A DNA stretch of 64,000 nucleotides from Bradyrhizobium arachidis (GTDB taxonomy: Bacteria; Pseudomonadota; Alphaproteobacteria; Rhizobiales; Xanthobacteraceae), in the NCBI RefSeq assembly GCF_015291705.1, contig NZ_CP030050.1, positions 4,588,001-4,652,000 on the forward strand. Reading direction: 5' to 3'. The stretch's first letter is position 1, and each line of letters begins with the position of its first letter. The notes under the pieces are model-generated. The model worked only from the letters and a program-made list of their open reading frames with translations, was not told where the DNA came from and made no database searches. Positions 8,387-15,638 of this stretch are shown here, piece after piece. The translations under genes were made by a program, and so were the position numbers.

Positions 8387-8484
8387 GCCGGCTTCCTAAT
8401 TCGAATCCACGATGGTCAGTATATCGGGGAAGGATGAAAGCTCAATGTCGCCGGGCGTGGCCGGTCGGCTGCACGCGGAGATCG

Positions 8485-8859
8485 TCATGCGGGCCCGGTC
8501 TGCGGCGACGCAAGCCCAAGCTCCTTGCGCAGCTTCTTCGAGAGCCTTGCGACGATCAAGGCATGGGCCTGCGCCAGATACGCCGCGAGCTCGGCATCCG
8601 GCAGCGCGTTGTTGCTGACGAGCTGCACCCATTTCGCCCGCGCCAGATAAGGCGCCGGGCGTGCCAGGCCATGCTCGATCAGCATCGCGTAGGCCATGTT
8701 CGAGACCTTGAACATGTAGCCGCCGGAGCGCGCGGCAAAGCCGCCGCCGAGCGCGAACATCTTGCCGCCAACCTTGAACACGGACGTGCCTTCCCACTGC
8801 ACCACCCTGGTGACGGCGGGCAGGCGGAGGCAGCGTGCTTCAAATGTCCTGGGTGTCAT
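8485..8859 (-). CDS. MmcQ/YjbR family DNA-binding-like protein
   Basis: A 124-residue protein with the MmcQ/YjbR pattern: a PAVTRVVQWEGTSVFKVGGKMFA opening section (about residues 14-36), the central FKVSNMAYAMLIEHG, and the PAPYLARAKWVQL segment. Members have a CyaY-like fold and are often annotated as DNA-binding, but the molecular role is not settled. The length is typical for the family. It is monocistronic and divergent from the CMD gene. The 98 bp downstream, before the SWIM gene, hold nothing recognisable. Confidence 0.85.
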   Translation of the reverse strand: MTPRTFEARCLRLPAVTRVVQWEGTSVFKVGGKMFALGGGFAARSGGYMFKVSNMAYAMLIEHGLARPAPYLARAKWVQLVSNNALPDAELAAYLAQAHALIVARLSKKLRKELGLASPQTGPA

Positions 8860-8928
8860 GCGATCGCGTCCGATACGCGAGGCGAGCCGTTATGGCAGGA
8901 TGCGCGTTCCAACGAAGGATGAATTGCC

Positions 8929-9480
8929 ATGTCGCGCGTTTCAATCAAGGCCAGGGACGATCTGCCGGAGATGCTGAGGCCGCTGTGGGACAAGATGACG
9001 ACCTACGGTGCGTTCGAGAACCAGGCCGGCGTCATGGCCCACCGCGCGCCGATCTTCAAGCACATGTGGTCGCTGCTGGTCGATCTCGCCGAGGAAGGCA
9101 ACATATCGAAGCGCCATCTCGAGCTGGCACTGGTCACGGTCTCGCTGCTCAACAAATGCGATTACTGCGTCTCGCACCACGCGCCAAAGCTGGCGGTACA
9201 GGGCGTTTCGGAGCAGGGCGCCGCTCACCTTCTCGACTACAAGGATCATCCCGAGCTCGATGAACTCGACAAGCTCGTCGTCGAATATTCCATCGCCGTC
9301 ACCAACAACTGGAACAGGACGCGCGACGAGATCTTCGGCCGTCTTCGTGCGCATTTTTCAGAAGCCCAGATCGTCGAGTTGACCTGGCGCATCGCGCTCT
9401 GCGGTGCCTTCAACCGCTTCAACGACATTCTCCAGCTCGAGGTCGAGCAGGGCGTTCCTCACAGCCAAGCCGCGGAGTAA
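8929..9480 (+). CDS. Carboxymuconolactone decarboxylase (AhpD-like) family protein
   Basis: A 183-residue all-helical protein of the CMD/AhpD superfamily. The redox motif is complete: E65 upstream and C77-x-x-C80-x3-H84 in KCDYCVSHHAP, as in AhpD-like peroxidase partners. A CXXC with trailing His suggests a thiol-disulfide or peroxidase-linked activity rather than true muconolactone decarboxylation. AAGGA lies 9 nt before the ATG. It stands alone on the plus strand; the ohr region 8 kb away is the only other peroxide-related locus in the window. Confidence 0.85.
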   Translation: MSRVSIKARDDLPEMLRPLWDKMTTYGAFENQAGVMAHRAPIFKHMWSLLVDLAEEGNISKRHLELALVTVSLLNKCDYCVSHHAPKLAVQGVSEQGAAHLLDYKDHPELDELDKLVVEYSIAVTNNWNRTRDEIFGRLRAHFSEAQIVELTWRIALCGAFNRFNDILQLEVEQGVPHSQAAE

Positions 9481-9569
9481 TCGCGAGCGGCCACGCCGGC
9501 CTCGGCGGGACCGGCGCGTTGCGGCGGCCGATCACGGATTTGTGGGTTGCGGCTGGACTATCGCAAACT

Positions 9570-9583
9570 ATATCGTAAGATAT
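9570..9583. promoter_or_regulatory. Probable PadR operator
   Basis: Perfect inverted repeat ATATC-GTAA-GATAT, 22 bp before the padR-type gene start and close to where its promoter should lie. PadR regulators commonly bind short AT-rich dyads of this kind and repress themselves. The assignment is by position. Confidence 0.6.
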
Positions 9584-9605
9584 GTTTTACAAAAGGACGT
9601 ACGAT

Positions 9606-10229
9606 ATGCGCCACGGACGAGACCACAGAGATTTCCACTTCGGGCACTTCGCCCACTTCGCCATGGGCCGGCATGGCGGCGGTCGGCGCTTCGGCCGCGG
9701 CGGGCACGGTTTTTTCGGGCGCGGCGGGGATGATTTCCCCGGCGCGCGGCGGCTGTCCTCGCAGGACCTCCAGCTCGTCATCCTGGCGCTGCTCGCCGAA
9801 AATCCCGGGCACGGATACGAGCTGATCAAGATCATCGAGGAGCGCTCCGACGGCTTCTACACGCCGAGCCCGGGCGTGATCTATCCGGCGCTGACCTATC
9901 TTGAGGAGGTCGGCCACGCGCGCGTCGAGCAGGATGGCGGCCGAAAGCTCTACAGCATCACGCCGCAGGGCGAGGCGCATCTGGCCGAGAACCGCGCGAC
10001 CGCTGACGCCATCCTTCAGGCGCTGTCGCGGATCGGACGCCGCATGGACGAGGTGCGCGAGGCCTTTGCCGGCATCAGCGATCTCGACGCGGATGCCTCG
10101 GACGAATTGCACCGTGCCCGCCACAATCTCAAGCGCGCGCTGCGCACCAAGCACGGCAGCGACTCCGCCGAAGCACGCCGGATCGCTGCGATCCTGGATC
10201 GTGCCGCGGCGGAAATCCTCGGCAAGTGA
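9606..10229 (+). CDS. PadR family transcriptional regulator with His/Gly-rich N-terminus
   Basis: A 207-residue regulator. Residues 1-46 are rich in His, Gly, Phe and Arg, with seven His in the first 34. The PadR winged helix follows (about 52-125; LVILALLAENPGHGYELIK and TPSPGVIYPALTYLEEVG), then a C-terminal helical dimer arm. The ATG was chosen because AAAGGA precedes it by 8 nt; an upstream ATG falls inside the operator. The His-rich tail could bind metal, which is inference. The downstream methyltransferase starts within 10 bp of the stop, so the two form an operon. Confidence 0.88.
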   Translation: MRHGRDHRDFHFGHFAHFAMGRHGGGRRFGRGGHGFFGRGGDDFPGARRLSSQDLQLVILALLAENPGHGYELIKIIEERSDGFYTPSPGVIYPALTYLEEVGHARVEQDGGRKLYSITPQGEAHLAENRATADAILQALSRIGRRMDEVREAFAGISDLDADASDELHRARHNLKRALRTKHGSDSAEARRIAAILDRAAAEILGK

Positions 10230-10237
10230 GGCCGCAG

Positions 10238-10882
10238 ATGAACGATCGGCCTCACAGCCCAATCCAGGACCCGCGCGTCAACGCCGTCATCGCGCGCCTG
10301 CAAGGCGCGCGGCAGCGGCCATCGGGCGGCGGGCCGCGCGGCGCCTCTGGCAGCCGCGATCCCCACGCCTATGCCGAGCAGGGCTTTTCGATCCATCCCG
10401 AGCAGGGCGAACTGATCTACCTGCTTTGCCGCGGCCTGCGCGCCAAGCGCGTGGCGGAGTTCGCGACATCGGTCGGCATGTCCACGCTGTATTTCGCGGC
10501 CGCCATCCGCGACAATGGCGGCGGCACCGTGATCGGCTCGGAGATCGTGCCGGCCAAGGTCGAGACCGCGAGGCGCAATCTCGCCGAGGCGGGTCTTGCC
10601 GACTATGCCGAGATCCGACAAGGCGATTCGCGGCAGACGCTGCGCGATCTCGGCGGCCCCGTCGACTTTGTCCTGATCGACGGCTGGCCGGGCGAAGGAG
10701 GTCCCTCGCTCGCGCGCGAGGTGATCGAGATCGTGGTGCCGCAGCTTCAGGTCGGCCGCTATGTCATGAACGACAACGCCGAACCTGATTATCTCGACTT
10801 CATCCGCGATCCCGAGAACGGCTTCGTCTCGATGACGCTGCCGCTCAAGGGCGGCACCGAGCTCAGTCTGAAGCTGAAGTAA
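10238..10882 (+). CDS. Class I SAM-dependent methyltransferase, O-methyltransferase-like
   Basis: A 214-residue Rossmann-fold methyltransferase. The SAM-binding motif I is VAEFATSVGMSTLYFA (E-x-[AG]-T-x-x-G), followed by the acidic residue of motif II in VIGSEIVPAKV, and later VDFVLIDGWPG as motif IV. The fold resembles catechol-type O-methyltransferases; the acceptor substrate is unknown. GAGG lies 6 nt before the ATG. An in-frame GTG four codons upstream overlaps the padR stop and is an alternative start. Its 3' end overlaps the convergent tautomerase gene by 20 bp. Its coupling to PadR suggests PadR control. Confidence 0.85.
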   Translation: MNDRPHSPIQDPRVNAVIARLQGARQRPSGGGPRGASGSRDPHAYAEQGFSIHPEQGELIYLLCRGLRAKRVAEFATSVGMSTLYFAAAIRDNGGGTVIGSEIVPAKVETARRNLAEAGLADYAEIRQGDSRQTLRDLGGPVDFVLIDGWPGEGGPSLAREVIEIVVPQLQVGRYVMNDNAEPDYLDFIRDPENGFVSMTLPLKGGTELSLKLK

Positions 10883-11096
10883 CGACGTCGCCGGCGCGAT
10901 ACGCCTCGGGAACCACGAACACCTCGTCGGCGCGGCCGTAGCCGCCGTCGGGCACCTCCTCGATCAGCACCATCGTGTGCGGCCGCGCCGCTTCGCCGAA
11001 ATAATGGACGAACAGCGCGGTGAGGTTATGCACGATCTCCGTCTTCTGGCTCCGCGACAGCGCGGCCTGCGGGATCTTGATGTTGACGAACGGCAT
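10863..11096 (-). CDS. 4-oxalocrotonate tautomerase family protein
   Basis: A 77-residue tautomerase-superfamily protein. After removal of Met the catalytic Pro1 is exposed (M-PFVNIKIPQAALS), the hallmark of 4-OT enzymes, and the beta-alpha-beta length matches. 4-OT enzymes move protons between enol and keto forms, but family members also include dehalogenases and proteins of unknown substrate, so no substrate is named. It lies 27 bp downstream of the SDR gene on the same strand, probably co-transcribed with it. Confidence 0.85.
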   Translation of the reverse strand: MPFVNIKIPQAALSRSQKTEIVHNLTALFVHYFGEAARPHTMVLIEEVPDGGYGRADEVFVVPEAYRAGDVVTSASD

Positions 11097-11123
11097 GATG
11101 GTTCTCTCTTTTGTGTGTGGTGG

Positions 11124-11864
11124 TCAGATCACGCCGCCATTGGCGCGGATGATCTGGCCGTTGACCCAGCCGCTGTCGCGGCCGGCGAGGAAGGCGACGA
11201 TGCCTGCGATGTCGTCGGGCTGGCCGAGGCGGCCGAACGGGTTCATGGCGGCGATGGCGCGCACCTGCTGCTCGCTCTTGCCCTCCAGGAACAGCCGGGT
11301 TTCGACCGGGCCGGGCGCGACAGCGTTGACGGTGATCTGCCGGCCGCCGAGCTCCTTGGCGAGGATGTGCGTCATGGCTTCGATCGCGGCCTTGGTCGCG
11401 GCGTAGACGCCGTAGCCGGGCTGGTAGAGGCCGATGACGCTGGAGGAGAAGCTGACGATGCGGCCGCCCTCGCGCAGCCGCCGCGCTGCTTCGCGCAAGG
11501 AGCGGAACACGCTGTCGAGGTTGATCGACGTCTGTCGCGCGAACGCTTCGTCGGTCACCTCGGCGAGCGGGCCGAGCTCCATGATGCCGGCATTGTTGAC
11601 GAGGATGTCGACGCCGCCGAAGGCCTGCTCGGCCGCATCGAACAGCCGCGCCGGCGTTGCCGGATCGGCGAGGTCTGCCTGCACGGCGATGGCGCGTCCG
11701 TCTGCGGCCTCGATCTCGGCCACGAGCGCATCGGCGGCATCGCGGCCGCTGGCATAGTTGATCGCAACCGCAATCCCGTCCTGCGCCAGCCGGCGGGCGA
11801 TCGCCGCGCCGATGCCGCGGGAGCCTCCGGTGACGATGGCGGAGCGCTGATGTTGGTTGGTCAT
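11124..11864 (-). CDS. SDR family oxidoreductase
   Basis: A 246-residue classical short-chain dehydrogenase/reductase. It has the cofactor motif TGGSRGIG (12-19), NNAG, the catalytic serine in SFSSS and Y-x3-K in YGVYAATKAAIE. The residues after beta-2 (NYASGRD) suggest NADP preference. It resembles FabG-like 3-oxoacyl reductases, but the cluster gives no substrate. GAGGAG precedes the ATG. It is divergent from a LysR regulator, a common SDR control arrangement. Confidence 0.9.
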   Translation of the reverse strand: MTNQHQRSAIVTGGSRGIGAAIARRLAQDGIAVAINYASGRDAADALVAEIEAADGRAIAVQADLADPATPARLFDAAEQAFGGVDILVNNAGIMELGPLAEVTDEAFARQTSINLDSVFRSLREAARRLREGGRIVSFSSSVIGLYQPGYGVYAATKAAIEAMTHILAKELGGRQITVNAVAPGPVETRLFLEGKSEQQVRAIAAMNPFGRLGQPDDIAGIVAFLAGRDSGWVNGQIIRANGGVI

Positions 11865-11968
11865 GGCGGCTCTCCTCGATGTTGATGAGGGCGAGAATAG
11901 CTGGTCGCTGTGACCGGATAATCACCCAATACTTGCCATCACTTGTCGGTTGTGGTGAACAATCGACC

Positions 11969-12862
11969 ATGGACCGCTTTGACGCCATGCGCCTGTTCGT
12001 CCGCCTCGTCGAGCGCCAGAGCTTTACGGCTGCGGCTGCCGACCTCGGCATTCCCCGCTCAACGGCGAGCGAGGTCTTGCGCGGGCTCGAAGCGCGCCTC
12101 GGTGCGCGCCTGCTGGAGCGGACGACGCGGCACGTCACGCCGACGCTCGACGGCGAGGATTTTTATCGCCGCTGCGTCGCCATCCTCGCCGAGGTCGAGG
12201 AGGCGGAAGCCGCGATGCGGGATGCGCAACCCCGCGGCCTGCTCCGCATCGACGCGCATCCCTTGCTGACCCGCACCTTCATCCTGCCGCATCTGCCGGA
12301 ATTCCTGGCGCGCCATCCGCAGCTCGAATTGCAGATCGGGCAGGGCGACCGCTTGGTCGATCTCGTGCGCGAAGGCATCGATTGCGTGATCCGGTCGGGC
12401 CAGCCCGACGACAGCGGCATGATCCTGCGCCGTCTCGGCACGGTCGCGGAGATCACGGTGGCGAGCCCGGCCTATCTCGCACGCCACGGCATGCCGGCGA
12501 CGCCGGATGCGCTCGACGGGCATCAGATGGTCGCCTTCCTCTCTTCGCGCACCGGCGACGTGCTGCCGCTGGAATTTTCCGTCGCCGGCGCGCTGCGTCA
12601 TGTCGTGCTGCCGAGCCGGGTGCGCGTGAACAATTCCGACACCATGGCCGATCTCGTGCGGCTCGGCTTCGGCCTTGCGCAGGCGCCCCGCTATCGCTTC
12701 GCCGATGATCTCGCCAGCGGCGCGCTGGTCGAGGTGCTCGCCGATTATCCGCCGTCGCCGACGCCGCTCTCCGCGCTCTATCCGCAAAATCGTCAGCTAG
12801 CGCTGCGCCTGCGCGTCTTTCTCGACTGGATATCCGGCATCTTTGCCGCGGCGAAGCTGTGA
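11969..12862 (+). CDS. LysR family transcriptional regulator
   Basis: A 297-residue LysR-type regulator. The N-terminal winged helix (about residues 1-60; FVRLVERQSFTAAAADLGIPRSTAS) is followed by the two-lobed effector-binding domain, about 90-290. It resembles the CrgA/DmlR group often adjacent to oxidoreductases. The start used is the ATG before DRFDAMRLFVRLVE; an in-frame start 30 codons upstream would add unconserved residues. The 104-bp spacer with the divergent SDR gene should hold both promoters, and SDR control by this protein is inference. Confidence 0.88.
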   Translation: MDRFDAMRLFVRLVERQSFTAAAADLGIPRSTASEVLRGLEARLGARLLERTTRHVTPTLDGEDFYRRCVAILAEVEEAEAAMRDAQPRGLLRIDAHPLLTRTFILPHLPEFLARHPQLELQIGQGDRLVDLVREGIDCVIRSGQPDDSGMILRRLGTVAEITVASPAYLARHGMPATPDALDGHQMVAFLSSRTGDVLPLEFSVAGALRHVVLPSRVRVNNSDTMADLVRLGFGLAQAPRYRFADDLASGALVEVLADYPPSPTPLSALYPQNRQLALRLRVFLDWISGIFAAAKL

Positions 12863-13709
12863 GGGGCTGCAAGACCTAGGGCTACGAGATATTGCGTTGC
12901 CCGTCGGGCAAAACACCCAAACCATCGGTCAACGCCGCGCGCCAAAAACATTCCACTTTACCGAAATTCGGAAACGGCGTATGTGTCGCGGCAACCCGGC
13001 CCAAGGAAGAGGGGCGTATCGCGATCGTCACAAACGTGGGCCGGGCGGCGGTGGGCGTGGGCCACATCGGCGCGAAAAGCTTCGCAGGGCGGGCAACCGT
13101 GAGCGAAGACCTCGCGCCTGCGACAGATGTGGTTCACGTACGGCAAAATCGTGTGGTCCTGGCGCCCGGGGTCTGTGCGTCAAGTCTTGCGGTGATGTGT
13201 GCTGTCCAACCGGATACGCGCATCAGCCATCCGCAAGGCGACGGGGGCAATAGTGCATCGCTCCCCGGGGAGAGCACGACATAAGCCGTTCCAACCACTG
13301 CGCAGGGAAGGCCGGATGTTTGGCTTCACCTGTATGCCGCTGTGCAGATCTTTGTTGCCACCTTTCGCACAGTGGACCGTGGGTGCCCGGCCGGCACCCG
13401 GTCTTCCCTGCGCCCTCTTTCAATTGAGGGTGAGGCATCGAGGCAAAGCTCGGGCGAAATGCGCCGCGGGGATGCGAAGGCGTGTCTGGGAGGCCGTAGG
13501 ATGGGTAGAGCACTTGCGAAACCCATCATGGTTCGGCGCGGAGAAAGCGTTGATGGGTTTCGCTTCGCTCTACCCATCCTGCGAAGCGCGTGCAGGAATG
13601 CACGACGCAAGACGGATCACGCTTCATTGTGAGTTGTGCATATGCCCCAGACCGCTACCATGCGATCGCTTCCGTGGAACACGGGAGCACAGCAGCAAGC
13701 GGAGGCGAC
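12863..13709 (+). repeat. Non-coding repeat-like block between lysR and the ALS-like gene
   Basis: 847 bp without a convincing gene; the frames that span it have no domain or codon-use support. The stretch from about 12880 to 13480 looks to me like an interspersed spacer element I remember from Bradyrhizobium genomes, with phrases such as GTGTGGTCCTGGCGCCCGGG and CATCGCTCCCCGGGGAGAGC. That recollection is not verified. The end of the block carries a separate compound palindrome. A structured RNA cannot be excluded. Confidence 0.5.
13498..13580. repeat. Compound palindrome, GTAGGRTGGG type
   Basis: Nested inverted repeats: outer arms AGGATGGGTAGAG and CTCTACCCATCCT, inner arms GCGAAACCCATCA and TGATGGGTTTCGC. 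The architecture and start (GTAGGATGGGTAGAGC) match the elements at 40978 and 60518 with a few substitutions, so it looks like a diverged family member. Confidence 0.75.
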
Positions 13710-15365
13710 ATGAGCAAGCAGGACCAAAAAGTGAAGGGATCGGACCTGTTTGTCGCGGCGCTGGAGAACGAGGGTGTCGATCGCATTTTTGGCGTGCCCG
13801 GCGAGGAAAATCTCGATCTCGTCGAATCGCTCCGCACCTCGAAGATCCAGTTGATCCTCACCCGCCACGAGCAGGCCGCCGCCTTCATGGCCGCGACGCA
13901 TGGGCGGCTGACCGGCAAGCCCGGCGTGTGTCTCTCGACCCTCGGCCCCGGCGCGCTCAACCTGTCCACCGGCGCGGCCTACGCGCATCTCGGCGGGATG
14001 CCGATGATCCTGATCACCGGCCAGAAGCCGATCATGAGCAGCCGGCAGGCGCGCTTCCAGATCGTGGACGTGGTCGCGACCATGAAGCCGCTGACAAAAC
14101 TGTCGCGGCAGATCGTCAGCGCCTCCTCGATCCCGACCGTGGTGCGCGACGCGTTTCGCGTGGCGATGGAGGAGCGGCCCGGACCGGTGCATCTCGAATT
14201 GCCCGAGGACATCGCCGGCGACGAAGTGCCTGCGGCCCCCGTAATCCCGGTTCATCCGATCGAGATCCCGGTCGCCCATCGCGGCGCGCTCGACCGTGCC
14301 GCCGAGATGATCTTGGCAGCAAAGCGCCCGCTGGTGATGATGGGCGCTGCTACCAGCCGGCCGCGTTCGACCCACGGCATCGCCAGCTTCGTGCGGCGGA
14401 CTGGCATTCCCTTCTTCACCACGCAGATGGGGAAGGGCACCGTGCCCGGCGGCACCAATCTCTACATGGGCACTGCGGCGCTGTCCGAACGCGACTACGT
14501 CCACGACGCCATCGACGCCGCCGACCTGATCGTCGCGATCGGCCACGACCCCGTCGAGAAGCCGCCCTTCATCATGGGGCCGTCGGGGCCGAAGGTCATT
14601 CACGTCAGCTACACGCCGGCGAGTGTCGAGCTGGTCTATTTTCCGGATGCCGAGGTCGTCGGCGATGTCGGCCCGAGCCTGGAGCTGCTCGCCGATCGGC
14701 TCGAAGGCAAGCTGCCGCAGGCGGCGGCGTTGCTGCCGCTCCGCGAAGAGATTCTCAATCACATCGCCGACCGTGCCACCGAGGCGCGCTGGCCGCCGAC
14801 GCCGCAGCGCATCGTGCACGACATCCGCCAGGTCATCCCCGAGAACGGCATCGTCGCGCTCGACAACGGCATGTACAAGATCTGGTTCGCGCGCAACTAC
14901 CGCACCCGCGTCGCCAACACGCTGCTGCTCGACAACGCGCTGGCGACCATGGGCGCCGGCCTGCCGTCGGCGATGATGGCGGCCATGCTCTATCCCGACC
15001 GCCGCGTGCTCGCGGTCGCCGGCGACGGCGGCTTCATGATGAACAGCCAGGAGATGGAGACGGCCGTCCGCCTCAAGCTCAATCTGGTCGTGCTGGTGCT
15101 CGAGGACAACGCCTACGGCATGATCCGCTGGAAGCAGGCCGTCGATCATTTCGCCGATTACGGCATGACGTTCGGCAATCCGGATTTTGTCCTCTACGCC
15201 AAGGCCTATGGCGCGAAGGGACATCGGATCGAGAGCATCGACAGCTTTGGTCCGACGCTGGACGCCGCCTTCAAGGCGGGCGGCGTGCATCTGGTCTCGA
15301 TCCCGGTCGACTATTCGGAGAACGTGCGCGTGCTCGTCGACGAGCTGCGGGCGCGGGAGAAGTAG
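13710..15365 (+). CDS. Acetolactate synthase large-subunit-like thiamine diphosphate enzyme
   Basis: A 551-residue thiamine-diphosphate enzyme with the three-domain layout: PYR (about 8-170), central (190-320) and PP (about 370-540). The catalytic Glu is E54 in TRHEQAAAFMA, which resembles the catabolic AlsS type, and the PP domain has GDGGFMMNSQEMET with the ThDP-binding GDG. Acetolactate synthase joins two pyruvates. No small regulatory subunit gene is adjacent, which fits a stand-alone AlsS-like enzyme, but other ThDP decarboxylases or ligases of this family are possible. GGAGG lies 4 nt before the ATG. Confidence 0.78.
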   Translation: MSKQDQKVKGSDLFVAALENEGVDRIFGVPGEENLDLVESLRTSKIQLILTRHEQAAAFMAATHGRLTGKPGVCLSTLGPGALNLSTGAAYAHLGGMPMILITGQKPIMSSRQARFQIVDVVATMKPLTKLSRQIVSASSIPTVVRDAFRVAMEERPGPVHLELPEDIAGDEVPAAPVIPVHPIEIPVAHRGALDRAAEMILAAKRPLVMMGAATSRPRSTHGIASFVRRTGIPFFTTQMGKGTVPGGTNLYMGTAALSERDYVHDAIDAADLIVAIGHDPVEKPPFIMGPSGPKVIHVSYTPASVELVYFPDAEVVGDVGPSLELLADRLEGKLPQAAALLPLREEILNHIADRATEARWPPTPQRIVHDIRQVIPENGIVALDNGMYKIWFARNYRTRVANTLLLDNALATMGAGLPSAMMAAMLYPDRRVLAVAGDGGFMMNSQEMETAVRLKLNLVVLVLEDNAYGMIRWKQAVDHFADYGMTFGNPDFVLYAKAYGAKGHRIESIDSFGPTLDAAFKAGGVHLVSIPVDYSENVRVLVDELRAREK

Positions 15366-15391
15366 GCCGCGAGGGACTCGGCCTTCCATGG

Positions 15392-15491
15392 TTCGAGACG
15401 CCCGCTTTGCGGGCTCCTCACCATGAGGGTTTGACATCTCGCCACGAACACGAACCTCATCCTGAGGAGCCCGCAAAGCGGGCGTCTCGAA
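15392..15491. repeat. Long palindrome, 29-bp perfect arms
   Basis: Left arm from 15392 to 15420, starting TTCGAGACGCCCGC, is exactly complementary to the right arm from 15463 to 15491, ending GGGCGTCTCGAA. ATGAGG/CCTCAT pairs further after a two-base mismatch, giving a stem of about 35 bp. It lies just after the ALS-like gene and could form a strong cruciform or RNA hairpin. It has no U-tract, so it is a repeat rather than a typical terminator. Confidence 0.85.
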
Positions 15492-15580
15492 GGATGTGCC
15501 ACAACGGGATTTTTGCCTCACTTTCCGGGATTTAGGGTCTGCCCGATCTAGAGGCCGGCGAATACCTGCCATTCCTTGAT

Positions 15581-15601
15581 ATATATCGTGCCACGATATA
15601 T
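15581..15601. promoter_or_regulatory. 21-bp palindromic operator candidate upstream of the ClC gene
   Basis: ATATATCGT-GCC-ACGATATAT, a perfect 9-bp dyad with a 3-bp centre, ends 37 bp before the clc ATG. Its half-site ATATCGT also occurs in the PadR operator at 9570. The regulator is unknown; no regulator gene is adjacent. Confidence 0.55.
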
Positions 15602-15638
15602 TGGCTGGCGCGAGCAATCCTCCCGAATAGAGCAATTC

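Noticed and set aside
6695..8437. A 580-codon plus-strand frame opposite the SWIM gene
   Set aside because: Antisense to a protein with a complete SWIM zinc finger and no family match of its own.
12892..13284. A 130-codon plus-strand frame in the non-coding block
   Set aside because: No domain, no ribosome site and atypical composition; the region looks like repeat DNA.
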